From Nonomuraea aurantiaca (lineage in GTDB: Bacteria > Actinomycetota > Actinomycetes > Streptosporangiales > Streptosporangiaceae), in contig NZ_JAIWNB010000015.1 in the NCBI RefSeq assembly GCF_020215705.1, positions 62,001-126,000 of the forward strand: 64,000 bases of DNA, written 5' to 3'. Each line of letters opens with the position of its first letter. The stretch's first letter is position 1. Shown here in pieces: positions 25,218-33,564 of this stretch. The position numbers and the translations under genes are program-made. The notes under the pieces were generated by a model. It searched no databases. It was not told the DNA's origin and was given only the letters and a program-made list of their open reading frames with translations.

Positions 25218-26090
25218 TCACCGATCCGCGGCGCGGACGTCGGCGCTGATCGTGGCGAGGAAGTCCCGCGCCTCGTCGCCGAAGACGGCCATCCGGCTCA
25301 GCAGGGACCACTGCCGCTGATAGACCGCGATGTCGTCGGCGTGGCCGGCGGTCAGCCTCACATGCGCGACTTCTATCTCCACAAAAGTATCCGCCGCGCT
25401 GCCGTCGCTCTCGTAGACGGTGAAACCGTGCGGGGGGCAGACAAGTGCTTCTGTGTTGTGCGGTATCAAGCCGATGGAGACGTTCTCCAGGGTGCTCAGC
25501 GAGGCTATCCGGTCCAATTGGGCGAGCAGGAGTTTGGGCGATCCCGGGCGGCACCTCAGCGCCCCCTCGGTAATGAGGAATTCGAAACGCCGGCTTTCCT
25601 CATAGAGGGCGAGCTGCCGTTGCAAACGAGCCGCGACGGCCATGGACAGATTGCCCTCGCTGTACGGCGGGTCGAACAACGCGAAGATGCGCCGGGCATA
25701 CTCGGCGGTCTGCAACAGCCCCGGAACGACGGTGGGCTGGAATCCCCGCACCAGCTGCGCCTGGTCCTCCTGCTCCCGGATCTCGTCCTGCAGGTGCGCT
25801 TGCCGCTGGAGCGCGGCCCGCCAGCTGTGCATCTCGGTGAACGCCGCCTCGGTCAGGTCGGTCAGCCATTCCCGGGTCTGGCTCGAGGCCGCCACCGCCT
25901 CGCCCCACGCCGTCACCTCCGGCAGCGAGGGGATCACGCTCCCCGACTCGATGCGGGAGACCTTGGACTGGCTGATGCCTACCCGATGCGCCAGGTCGCG
26001 CCCGGAGATCCCGGCCAGGTCACGCAGGCGCCGCAGCTCCGTGGCGAGACGCTCACGCTTGGTGCGCTGTTCCGCGCCGTCACCGTTCAT
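25218..26090 (-). CDS. WhiJ-like XRE regulator with DUF5753 domain
   Basis: Residues about 12-70 form an XRE helix-turn-helix: RLRDLAGISGRDLAHRVGIS, then QSKVSRIESGSVIPSLPEV. Residues about 100-285 are the DUF5753 domain (RGFQPTVVPGLLQTAEYARR, LITEGALRCRPGSP, LIPHNTEALVCPPHGFTVYE). The ATG at 26090 is chosen because the homologous part begins there; the frame is open 51 codons further. WhiJ-type proteins repress developmental genes in Streptomyces and pair with a DUF397 protein, present here as the convergent neighbour. A 10-bp inverted repeat 45 bp upstream is a candidate operator. Confidence 0.88.
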   Translation of the reverse strand: MNGDGAEQRTKRERLATELRRLRDLAGISGRDLAHRVGISQSKVSRIESGSVIPSLPEVTAWGEAVAASSQTREWLTDLTEAAFTEMHSWRAALQRQAHLQDEIREQEDQAQLVRGFQPTVVPGLLQTAEYARRIFALFDPPYSEGNLSMAVAARLQRQLALYEESRRFEFLITEGALRCRPGSPKLLLAQLDRIASLSTLENVSIGLIPHNTEALVCPPHGFTVYESDGSAADTFVEIEVAHVRLTAGHADDIAVYQRQWSLLSRMAVFGDEARDFLATISADVRAADR

Positions 26091-26134
26091 CCGCTCCGCA
26101 CCCTCGACAGCATCCGGCGCACCATTCTCTACGA

Positions 26135-26195
26135 ACCAGTTTGATGCCAATTGATGATGCACTAAATCAGCTAATGTCGCACACGTCAAACTGGT
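26135..26195. promoter_or_regulatory. 10-bp inverted repeat upstream of the XRE gene
   Basis: ACCAGTTTGA (26135-26144) and TCAAACTGGT (26186-26195) are exact reverse complements with a 41-base AT-rich spacer containing AATTGATGATGC. The arms could be two half-sites of the XRE regulator on either side of its own promoter. Confidence 0.5.
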
Positions 26196-26430
26196 GGGCA
26201 GTGCACGATCCTGCCCTGATCGAGGGAAGGATGGCTGGTCCACGCGTGGAGGGGCTCACATCGGCGGGACGGCAGGGTGATTCATAGTGATTCAGAGGGG
26301 GCGGGCTCGGTCTCGGTGGGGGCGAGATCGGCTGCGCGCGGCGGGCTCCGGGCCCGGCCACCGCGTTCTGCGCGCCGCGGTGGCCGGGCAGCCAGAGGTA
26401 CGCGCGCGGGCGACAACCGGTTCATGCCCA

Positions 26431-26590
26431 GTAGAGCGCGCTCAACGACAACTGACCAGACCTCAACCGGAGCGTGCCCCATGGCAGCTGGTCAGACCTC
26501 ATCTGGAGCGCGCCCCACGGCGCTCGGACCCAGCTGGAGCGCGCCCGACGGGCACCTGGTCAGACCTCGGTTTGGGCGCGCCACGACGTC
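26431..26590. repeat. Degenerate ~36-bp tandem repeat, about five copies, in a gene-free stretch
   Basis: Variants of GGAGCGCGCCCCACGGC followed by AGCTGGTCAGACCTC recur about every 31-38 bases, starting near 26432, 26469, 26505, 26536 and 26574. The last copy runs into the stop of the MBL gene. The whole 26091-26588 interval has no supported gene: besides this repeat and the inverted repeat above, it has GC-rich sequence with no ribosome-site/start pair I trust. Confidence 0.6.
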
Positions 26591-27377
26591 AACTCATGCG
26601 GTGCAGCTCCCACGGGTCGTGCGCGGAGAACACCTCCACCCCGTGCACGTTCGCCAGCTCGCGCAGCCGCTCCTGGCTCGTCAGCCGCGCCCCCTCGTCC
26701 ACCTGCGAGTCGAGCTGCACGCTGTCCATCAGCGGATGCGCTTGCGGGTCGTCGGCCGACAGCTCGCGGTGGTAGAAGTAGGCGTCACCGGCGTGCAGCA
26801 GCCACCGGTCGCCGTCCCTGACCGCCACACCCGCGTGGCCCACCGTGTGCCCGCCGAGCGGCACCATCAGGAAGTCCGGCGAGAACGTCGAAGGCCGCAC
26901 CCCCTCGACCCCGTTCCAGGTGTCGCCGGTGCCGGGGTAGGTGACCCAGCGCGGGCCGTGCGCCCAGTGGCCGGGGCGGTAGCGGCGGTTCGGCGCCTCC
27001 GTCAGCGCCGCCTGCAGCTCGGCCGCCATCACGTGCACCTCCGCCTGTGGGAAGTCGGGCAGCCCGCCGCTGTGGTCGACGTCCAGGTGGGTCAGCAGGA
27101 TGTGCCGTACGTCCGCCGGGTCGTAGCCGAGGCCGGCGATCTGCTGGACGGCGGTCTCCGCCGGCCGGAGCGCGGGCCCGACCAGCTCGACCCACTCGGC
27201 CTCGAGCAGCTCGCCGGGCCGCGTCACGTCGTCCAGTCCCAGTCCCGCCTCCACCAGGACGAGCCCCGAGTCGGGGGTCTCGACCAGCAGGGCGTGGCAG
27301 ACGGCGGGCGCGGAGGGCAGGGACTCGGTCGAATCGATCTCGCGCATCGAGCCGAGATTCAGGTGATGGATTGTCAT
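26589..27377 (-). CDS. MBL-fold metallo-hydrolase
   Basis: The metal site THLDVDHSGGL is the HxHxDH motif; other ligands are the later LGGHTVGHAG histidine, the LLHAGDAYFY aspartate and the C-terminal FSAHDPWELH histidine. This is the metallo-beta-lactamase fold with two zinc or iron ions, of the quorum-quenching lactonase/hydrolase type. With the start at 27377 it has 262 residues. It is divergent from a MerR-type regulator 53 bp away, with a palindrome between the two starts, so it is the likely regulated gene. The substrate is unknown. Confidence 0.88.
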   Translation of the reverse strand: MTIHHLNLGSMREIDSTESLPSAPAVCHALLVETPDSGLVLVEAGLGLDDVTRPGELLEAEWVELVGPALRPAETAVQQIAGLGYDPADVRHILLTHLDVDHSGGLPDFPQAEVHVMAAELQAALTEAPNRRYRPGHWAHGPRWVTYPGTGDTWNGVEGVRPSTFSPDFLMVPLGGHTVGHAGVAVRDGDRWLLHAGDAYFYHRELSADDPQAHPLMDSVQLDSQVDEGARLTSQERLRELANVHGVEVFSAHDPWELHRMS

Positions 27378-27392
27378 GTGCTCTAGACTGCG

Positions 27393-27412
27393 ACTTGAAG
27401 CGCGGTTCAAGT
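27393..27412. promoter_or_regulatory. MerR-type palindrome between divergent MBL and MerR genes
   Basis: ACTTGAA (27393-27399) and TTCAAGT (27406-27412) are exact reverse complements around GCGCGG. On the MBL strand a -35-like TTGAAC (27410-27405) overlaps the palindrome, and TCTAGA/TAGAGC follows after 17-19 bases, close to the ATG at 27377. That spacing suits a MerR-activated promoter and would make the MBL transcript nearly leaderless. Confidence 0.6.
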
Positions 27413-27430
27413 CAAGTCAAGGAGCGGGCT

Positions 27431-27829
27431 GTGGACGAGACGTTGCTCGACATCGGCGAGGTGGCGCGGCGGGCGGGTCTGGCGCCGTCGGCGCTGCGGT
27501 TCTACGAGCGCAAGGGGCTCATCACGGCCGACGGGCGCAACGGCCTGCGCCGGTCGTACCTGCCCGAGACGCTCGACCGCCTGGCGCTGGTCACCTGCGC
27601 GCGTGACGCGGGGTTCACGCTCGCCGAGATCGCCGCGTTCCTGCAGGCCGGGCCGTCCGACGCCGTGTTGCGTGAGCGGATGGCCGCCAAGGAGCGCGAG
27701 GTCGACGAACGGATCGCGCAACTCACCCGGCTGCGCGACAGCCTGCGCCATGCGGCGGTCTGTGACCACGATCCGTTCGTGGAGTGTCCCGACTTCAAGC
27801 AGGCCATCCGCCGCGTCAGCGTCCCCTAG
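27431..27829 (+). CDS. MerR-family regulator (SoxR-like)
   Basis: A GTG start at 27431 after CAAGGAG gives 132 residues. The N-terminus LLDIGEVARRAGLAPSALRF, then YERKGLITADGRNGLRRSYL is the MerR winged helix. RLALVTCARDAGFTLAEIAA leads into a dimerisation helix. The C-terminus has two cysteines (AAVCDHDPFVECPDFKQA). SoxR uses four cysteines (CxxCxCxxxxxC) for its iron-sulfur cluster; only two appear here, so redox sensing of that kind is unlikely. It probably controls the divergent MBL hydrolase through the palindrome between them. A tandem repeat starts 51 bp after its stop. Confidence 0.88.
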   Translation: MDETLLDIGEVARRAGLAPSALRFYERKGLITADGRNGLRRSYLPETLDRLALVTCARDAGFTLAEIAAFLQAGPSDAVLRERMAAKEREVDERIAQLTRLRDSLRHAAVCDHDPFVECPDFKQAIRRVSVP

Positions 27830-27880
27830 CGGGGCCGTCCTCCGGGTGGTCCGTCACACGACCGTCTTAGCCCCTGTGAC

Positions 27881-28097
27881 GGTCCTGTGGTGGCTGGTGT
27901 CCTTTTGGAGGGATACCCCCTCCGGGGAGAGGAGGAAGCCGGTCCGTGGTGGCTGAGGTCCCTCAGGAAGATGCCCCCTCCGAGGCTGTGGAGGAGGCCG
28001 GTCCGTGGTGGTTGGGGTCCTTGGGAGGTGCCCCCGTTCCGGAGAGCGGGGGAAGCCGGTCCGCGGTGCTGGGAGGGGGGACCCTCTCCGGGGGGTC
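27881..28097. repeat. ~60-bp tandem repeat, locus A, four copies
   Basis: Copies begin at 27881, 27941, 28000 and 28058, each opening with GGTCC(T/G)(G)TGGTGG and ending with GAGGAAGCC or similar; unit lengths are 60, 59, 58 and a partial about 40. Changing unit length breaks any reading frame, so this is non-coding. The reverse complement matches the repeat at 52962-53222, for example GAAAGGACCCCAGTCACC there against AAAAGGACACCAGCCACC here. Confidence 0.75.
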
Positions 28098-29280
28098 AGC
28101 CTGCGCTCACGTACTGCCTCGGTCGCAGTGCGTGGGCGCGGAGGGCGGCCAGCGCCGCGAGTTGGCCGGAGCGGGTCACCCGTACGGCGAGGTCGTCGGC
28201 GAAGGCCAGGCCGAGTGCCTTGAGCTGGGCGACCAGGTCGATGACCGGCGTGGCGACGTCCTCAAGGCTCGTCGCCGGATGCCAGCCCTCGCCGCCGACC
28301 ACCTCGGCCACCCGTTCGCGCAGCTCGGTGGGCGACATCAGGGCGCCGTCGGCCAGCAGCATGAGCGCGGCCTCACGTGCCGAGACCTCGAACTCGTGCT
28401 CGCCCCTGGCCAGGAGCAGCTTGGTGACCGCGTCCCACATGGCCTCGGGTGAGTCGAGCAGTCGCCGGCCGTAGTCGGTGATCGACAGCCGGACGCCGGA
28501 GCGGCTGATCGCACCCAGCTCGCGTTCGGCCAGCTCGCGCAGCCGGAGTGCCTCCGGTGAGGGGGCCAGGCGCATGGGGAGGCTGCCTTCGGAGGCGGCC
28601 AGTGACAGCAGGCCGTGCAGCGCGGGCAGCTTCTGGACCGAGACGGGAGCGTGCAGCCGTACCTCGAAGGGCTGGGCCAGCTCGCGCCGGGCCGGGCCGC
28701 GGCCGAGCACCCAGCGGTTGAGGCGTTCGCCGTGCACGCGGTGCAGCCAGCTGTCGCCGCCCAGCTCGGTCCGCGGCGCGGTGAGCCAGCGCTTGGTCAG
28801 TGCGCCGGGATCGACGCTCTCGCCCGAGACGATCGCCAGCTCCAGCGCCGCGGAGCAGGCGACGTGCGCGCCCAGCTCCTCGGGGCCCATGATCATGCTC
28901 CATTGGAGGTCGGGCACGTCGGGCGGGAGCACGCCGGTGGCCTCGAGCGCCACCTGGTAGGCGCTGGTGCCCGCGTCCTCGCCCTCGCGGGCGTAGGTGC
29001 GCAGGATCTTGGCCGTGGTAGCCGATTCGCACAGCCCGGCATAGCGCTCCAGCCCGCCGACCTGCAGCAGCCGCCCGAGCGCGCGGGCCAGCCGCTCATG
29101 GTCGCCACCGACCTTGAGCGGCAGTGTGTACCAGAGGAACTCGCAGACGTCGAGCTGCGTAACCGTCTCCAGCGGCTCCCCGCCCGTCAACCACTCCACA
29201 GCGGTCCTGGCCTCTTCGGCCAAGTCCGGCTCGGAGCGCTCCAACTCGGCGAGCAGGGCGGTGACGTCTGGTGCACTCAT
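28096..29280 (-). CDS. Unknown actinobacterial protein, 394 residues
   Basis: I do not recognise a named family. The ATG at 29280 starts SAPDVTALLAELERSEPDLA, then EEARTAVEWLTGGEPLETVT and QLDVCEFLWYTLPLKVG. The protein is soluble and mostly helical, with acid- and leucine-rich stretches and no membrane helix. The part at about 245-330 (LPMRLAPSPEALRLRELAER, SRSGVRLSITDYGRRLLDSP) has the look of a winged-helix segment (the last phrase is common in such wings). Its 3' end touches the 60-bp repeat array. It is not clearly in an operon; the next gene on this strand starts 1.8 kb away. Confidence 0.7.
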   Translation of the reverse strand: MSAPDVTALLAELERSEPDLAEEARTAVEWLTGGEPLETVTQLDVCEFLWYTLPLKVGGDHERLARALGRLLQVGGLERYAGLCESATTAKILRTYAREGEDAGTSAYQVALEATGVLPPDVPDLQWSMIMGPEELGAHVACSAALELAIVSGESVDPGALTKRWLTAPRTELGGDSWLHRVHGERLNRWVLGRGPARRELAQPFEVRLHAPVSVQKLPALHGLLSLAASEGSLPMRLAPSPEALRLRELAERELGAISRSGVRLSITDYGRRLLDSPEAMWDAVTKLLLARGEHEFEVSAREAALMLLADGALMSPTELRERVAEVVGGEGWHPATSLEDVATPVIDLVAQLKALGLAFADDLAVRVTRSGQLAALAALRAHALRPRQYVSAG

Positions 29281-29393
29281 GCCTCGAAGTTTGCCGTATC
29301 GACCCCGGGCCTGACGATGACCGAAACCGGTGCGTATTGGGTCTTGCACTGCGACTACCCTATGAAATTAGTAAATATGGAACTGTGACCGGA

Positions 29394-31040
29394 TCAAATC
29401 CACCGCTTGTCGAAGAGCATCCGTGCCTTCCACTCGGTGTAGGGGATCAGCTCGGCGGACAGAACCGGATGCAGCCACCAGAAGTTGATCAGTGCGAGTA
29501 GTGCGAACGCGCCGACGGCCGCAGCCCCGAGCGTACGCCTCAACGGTACAGCCCCACCCGGTGTCTTCGCTGAGGGGCCTATCAGCAAACCCGCGCACAG
29601 GGTGATGGCCAGCACCATGAACGGCACCATCGGCACCGCGTAGAACAGGAACATCGTGCGGTTCTCGGTGATCGCGAAGTAGAACCAGGGCAGCCAGCCC
29701 ATCGCGTAGGCCAGCAGCACCGCGCCCGCCCGCCAGTCCCGCGTGGCGACGTACCAGGCGATCAGGGCGATCAGCGCGGCCAGCGCGCCGAACCAGATCA
29801 CCGGCGTGCCCACGCCGAGCACGGCCTCGGCGCAGTCCTTCGCGCCGCAGGCGCCGCCCTTGTTGCCCTCGTAGTAGAAGGCGACCGGGCGCAGCAGCAG
29901 CGGCCACTGCCACGGATCCGACATGTAGGGATGTGAGGTCGCCAGCCCGCTGTGGAAGGAGAAGACCTGCCACTGGTACTGCACCCACGACCGCATCGAG
30001 TCGATGACGAAGTAGATCGGGCCCGACGAGGTGGCCTGGTCCCAGTTGCGGCCGTAGCCGGCCGCGCTGACGAACCAGCCGGTCCAGGTGGCCATGTACG
30101 TGACGAACGGGGTCAGCGCGAAGGCGACCAGACCGGTCGGCACGTCCTTGGCGAAGGCGCCAGAATAGGGGTTGCGCAGGCCGACGGCCCGCCGCGCGCC
30201 GAAGTCCCACAGCAGGCTCATGACCGCGAAGGCGGCCAGGAAGAACACCCCTGACCACTTGACCCCCATGGCGGCCCCCAGGCAGAGGCCGGCGGCGATC
30301 CGCCACGGCCGCAGCCCCAGCCAGGGCCCCTGCGGCGACAGCGGCGAGGTCTCGTACCAGTCGACCAGCCGCTCGCGCGCCCGGTCGCGGTCGACCACCA
30401 GGCAGGCGAACCCGGCCAGCACCCAGAACATCAGGAAGATGTCCAGCAGCGCCGTACGCGACAGCACGAAGTGCAGCCCGTCGAGGGCCAGCAGGAGCCC
30501 GGCGAAGCAGCCGAGCAGGGTCGAGCGGGTCATCCGGCGGGCCAGCCGGGCCAGGACCAGGATCGACAGCGTCCCGATCACCGCCGCGGCGAACCGCCAG
30601 CCGTAGGGGTTCATGCCGAACAGCCACTCGCCCGCGCCGATCATCCACTTGCCCAGGGGCGGGTGGACCACGTAGGAGGCGCACTTGTCGAGCGTCGCCT
30701 CCGTGCACTTCTGCCAGATGTCGGTGTTGCCGGCGATGAGCGCCTTATCGGCATCCTTGATGGTGACCCGCTCCACGAGCCACGTGATCAGCGAATAGCC
30801 GTCCTTGGCGTAATAGGTCTCGTCGAAGACGACGGCCTTCGGGTGGCCGAGCCCCATGAAGCGCAGCACCCCGCCGAACACGGTGATGAACAGCGGCCCC
30901 AACCAGCCCCACAGCACGCTGCCACGCATCGGCGGGACCATCCGATCTCGGATGGATCGCGTCCCGGGACTGCTCTCGTCCGCCGCCGGTTGGCCACTTG
31001 ACTGACCAAAGGTTTCGTACGGGAAATCGGTCACCGCCAT
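29394..31040 (-). CDS. pmt: Protein O-mannosyltransferase (GT39, Pmt family)
   Basis: A 548-residue membrane protein of the GT39 family. The first luminal loop has VVFDETYYAKDGYSL, with the catalytic Asp-Glu pair, and SYVVHPPLGKWMIGAGEWLF and NPYGWRFAA are further family blocks. About eleven hydrophobic segments follow. It moves mannose from polyprenyl-phosphate-mannose to Ser/Thr of proteins being exported by Sec, at the outer face of the membrane. It is divergent from rsmI, 78 bp apart, as are Rv1002c and Rv1003 in M. tuberculosis, so this copy is the probable ancestral orthologue. Confidence 0.92.
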   Translation of the reverse strand: MAVTDFPYETFGQSSGQPAADESSPGTRSIRDRMVPPMRGSVLWGWLGPLFITVFGGVLRFMGLGHPKAVVFDETYYAKDGYSLITWLVERVTIKDADKALIAGNTDIWQKCTEATLDKCASYVVHPPLGKWMIGAGEWLFGMNPYGWRFAAAVIGTLSILVLARLARRMTRSTLLGCFAGLLLALDGLHFVLSRTALLDIFLMFWVLAGFACLVVDRDRARERLVDWYETSPLSPQGPWLGLRPWRIAAGLCLGAAMGVKWSGVFFLAAFAVMSLLWDFGARRAVGLRNPYSGAFAKDVPTGLVAFALTPFVTYMATWTGWFVSAAGYGRNWDQATSSGPIYFVIDSMRSWVQYQWQVFSFHSGLATSHPYMSDPWQWPLLLRPVAFYYEGNKGGACGAKDCAEAVLGVGTPVIWFGALAALIALIAWYVATRDWRAGAVLLAYAMGWLPWFYFAITENRTMFLFYAVPMVPFMVLAITLCAGLLIGPSAKTPGGAVPLRRTLGAAAVGAFALLALINFWWLHPVLSAELIPYTEWKARMLFDKRWI

Positions 31041-31118
31041 TCGGACATCGTACGGGCCTCAAGCCAGTGCTTACCCAGGAAACAGAGTCTTATCGGGATG
31101 CCCTGCCACAATGGCCGG

Positions 31119-31967
31119 GTGACAGTAAAGGGCAGGTTGGTGCTGGCAGGGGCCCCCATCGGGCAGGCGGGCGACGTTTCGCCGCGGCTGCGCGAGGTGC
31201 TCGAGAACGCCGACGTGGTGGCGGCCGAGGACACCAGGCGCCTGCGCAGGCTGGCCGGCGACCTCGGCGTGGAGATCCGCGGGCGGGTCGTCTCCTACTA
31301 CGACGCCAACGAGGCCGGACGCGCGGCGGAGCTGGTCGAGACGCTCAAGCAGGGGCAGACGGTGGTTGTCATCACCGACGCGGGCATGCCGGGTGTGTCC
31401 GACCCCGGCTACCGCCTGACGCATCTCGCGGTCGAGGAGGGCATCACGGTCACCGCCCTGCCGGGTCCGAGCGCCGTCACCACCGCGCTGGCCGTCTCCG
31501 GTCTGGCCAGTGACCGGTTCTGCTTCGAGGGCTTCCCGCCGCGCAAGCCTGGAGAGCGCGCTCGCCGCCTTTCTGCGCTGGCGAGGGAGGAGCGCACGAT
31601 GGTGTTCTTCGAGGCGCCCCACCGGCTCCAGAGCGCGCTGGAGGCGATGGCGGAGGCCTTCGGCCAGGAACGGAAGGCCGCCGTCTGCCGCGAGCTCACG
31701 AAGACCTACGAAGAGGTACGGCGTGGCGGCCTGAGCGAGCTGGCCGCATGGGCGGCGGCCGGCGTCAAGGGTGAGATCACCGTCGTGGTGGCCGGTCACG
31801 TCCCGGACGACACCGAGCCCGATATCGAGTCACTGGTCGCCGAGGTGGACCGCCGCGTGGCCGGCGGGGAGCAGCGCAAGGCGGCCGTCGCCGACGTGGC
31901 CAAAGAGGCGGGTCTGCCCAAGCGGGAGCTCTACGACGCGGTTCACAGGAGATCGTCCACGCCATAG
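31119..31967 (+). CDS. rsmI: 16S rRNA (cytidine1402-2'-O)-methyltransferase RsmI
   Basis: The protein begins with GRLVLAGAPIGQAGDVSPRL, then ADVVAAEDTRRLRRLAGDLG, and has VITDAGMPGVSDPGYRLTHL, LPGPSAVTTALAVSGLASDR and RFCFEGFPPRKPGER, all hallmarks of the TP-methylase RsmI that methylates C1402 in the decoding centre of 16S rRNA using SAM. The GTG at 31119 is chosen; an ATG at 31098 would add seven residues. A C-terminal HTH-like extension (KEAGLPKRELYDAVH) is usual for RsmI. It is flanked by two Pmt paralogues, the one downstream starting about ten bases after its stop. Confidence 0.92.
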   Translation: MTVKGRLVLAGAPIGQAGDVSPRLREVLENADVVAAEDTRRLRRLAGDLGVEIRGRVVSYYDANEAGRAAELVETLKQGQTVVVITDAGMPGVSDPGYRLTHLAVEEGITVTALPGPSAVTTALAVSGLASDRFCFEGFPPRKPGERARRLSALAREERTMVFFEAPHRLQSALEAMAEAFGQERKAAVCRELTKTYEEVRRGGLSELAAWAAAGVKGEITVVVAGHVPDDTEPDIESLVAEVDRRVAGGEQRKAAVADVAKEAGLPKRELYDAVHRRSSTP

Positions 31968-31977
31968 GGTGCGCATC

Positions 31978-33564
31978 GTGAAGAAATGGGGGATTTCCGC
32001 ACAGCGGCTGGTCCCGCCGATGCAAGGGGGCGCCCTCTGGGGGTGGCTGGGGCCGATCGCGGTCGCCCTCTTCGGCGGAATCCTGAGATTCGTCAGGTTG
32101 AGCGAGCCGAGGGCCATCGTCTTCGACGAGACGTACTACCTCAAGGACGCCTACTCGCTGCTCAGGTTCGGGGTCGAGCGGGTCACGCTCGGTGACTCCA
32201 AGAACCCGGAGGCCGACCACCGGCTGATGGCCGGCAACCTCGACATCTTCAAGCACTGCCCGAACACGACCGACTGCGCCTCCTTCGTCGCCCACCCGCC
32301 GCTGGGCAAGTGGATGATCGGCGTGGGCGAGTGGCTGTTCGGCATGAACCCCTACGGCTGGCGGTTCGCCGCGGCGGTGGTCGGGACGCTGTCGATCCTC
32401 ATCCTGGCCCGGCTGGCGCGGCGGATGACCCGCTCGACGATGCTGGGCTGCCTGGGCGGGCTGCTGCTCTCGCTGGACGGGCTGCACCTGGTGCTGTCGC
32501 GTACGGCGCTGCTGGACATCTTCCTGATGTTCTGGGTGCTGGCCGGGTTCGCCTGCCTGGTGGTCGACCGCGACTGGTCCCGGCAACGGCTGGCCGACTG
32601 GTACGACAGCTCGCCGCTGTCGCCGCAGGGGCCGGGGCTCGGCCTGCGGCCATGGCGGATCGCCGCGGGCCTCTGCCTGGGGGCGGCCTGCGCGGTGAAG
32701 TGGTCAGGGATCTTCTTCTTGATCGCGTTCGCGGTCATGAGCCTGCTGTGGGATATGGGGGCCAGACGGGCCGTCGGGCTGCGCAATCCCTACTCCGGCG
32801 CCTTGGCCAAGGACATGCCGTCGGGGCTGGCCGCGCTCGGGCTGGTGCCCGCGCTGACCTTCGTGGCCTCGTGGACGGGCTGGTTCGTCACCGCGGGCGG
32901 CTACGGGCGCAACTGGGACCAGGCGACGTCGTCGGGGCCGCTGTTCTTCGTCGTCGACTCGGTGCGGTCGTGGCTGAAGTATCAGGGGCAGGTGCTCGGC
33001 TACCACACCGGGCTGCACGACTATCACCCGTACATGTCGGATCCGTGGACCTGGCCGGTCCTGTTCCGGCCGGTCTCCTTCTTCTACCCGACGGACCTGC
33101 CGCCTTCGGCGTGCGGGGCGGACAAGTGCTCGCAGGCCGTGCTGGGGGTGGGCACGCCCGCCCTCTGGTACGCCGCCATGCTCGCCCTGCTGGGACTCAT
33201 CGCCTGGTACGTCGCCACGCGCGACTGGCGAGCCGGGGCGGTGCTGCTGACCTTCGCCGCCGGCTGGCTGCCGTGGTTCTACTACGCCATCGCCGACAAG
33301 CGGACCATGTACCTCTTCTACATGATCCCCGTGGTGCCGTTCATGGTGCTGGCGCTCGTCCTGGTCGCGGGGCTGGTGATCGGGAAGGAGAGCGCCCCGC
33401 CCGCGCGGCGGGCGGTGGGGGCCGCGGTCGTAGGGGCGTTCACGCTGATCGTCCTGATCAACTTCTGGTGGCTCTACCCGGTGCTGGTGGCCGAGACGCT
33501 CACGCAGGCACAGTGGTGGGCTCGGATGCTGACGCGGGCTTGGGTCGTACCCGCGCCCAAGTGA
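31978..33564 (+). CDS. Second protein O-mannosyltransferase paralogue (GT39)
   Basis: A 528-residue protein closely similar to the Pmt encoded at 29394-31040: IVFDETYYLKDAYSLLRFGV, FVAHPPLGKWMIGVGEWLFG, NPYGWRFAAAVVGTLSIL and YGRNWDQATSSGPLFFVVDS are shared almost word for word. The Asp-Glu catalytic pair is kept. A GTG at 31978 with AGGG eight bases ahead is used; the GTG at 31969 is an alternative. It follows rsmI and is likely co-transcribed with it. Most actinobacteria have one Pmt; here a local duplication brackets rsmI. The 3' end overlaps the convergent membrane glycosyltransferase gene by 65 bases. Confidence 0.9.
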   Translation: MKKWGISAQRLVPPMQGGALWGWLGPIAVALFGGILRFVRLSEPRAIVFDETYYLKDAYSLLRFGVERVTLGDSKNPEADHRLMAGNLDIFKHCPNTTDCASFVAHPPLGKWMIGVGEWLFGMNPYGWRFAAAVVGTLSILILARLARRMTRSTMLGCLGGLLLSLDGLHLVLSRTALLDIFLMFWVLAGFACLVVDRDWSRQRLADWYDSSPLSPQGPGLGLRPWRIAAGLCLGAACAVKWSGIFFLIAFAVMSLLWDMGARRAVGLRNPYSGALAKDMPSGLAALGLVPALTFVASWTGWFVTAGGYGRNWDQATSSGPLFFVVDSVRSWLKYQGQVLGYHTGLHDYHPYMSDPWTWPVLFRPVSFFYPTDLPPSACGADKCSQAVLGVGTPALWYAAMLALLGLIAWYVATRDWRAGAVLLTFAAGWLPWFYYAIADKRTMYLFYMIPVVPFMVLALVLVAGLVIGKESAPPARRAVGAAVVGAFTLIVLINFWWLYPVLVAETLTQAQWWARMLTRAWVVPAPK

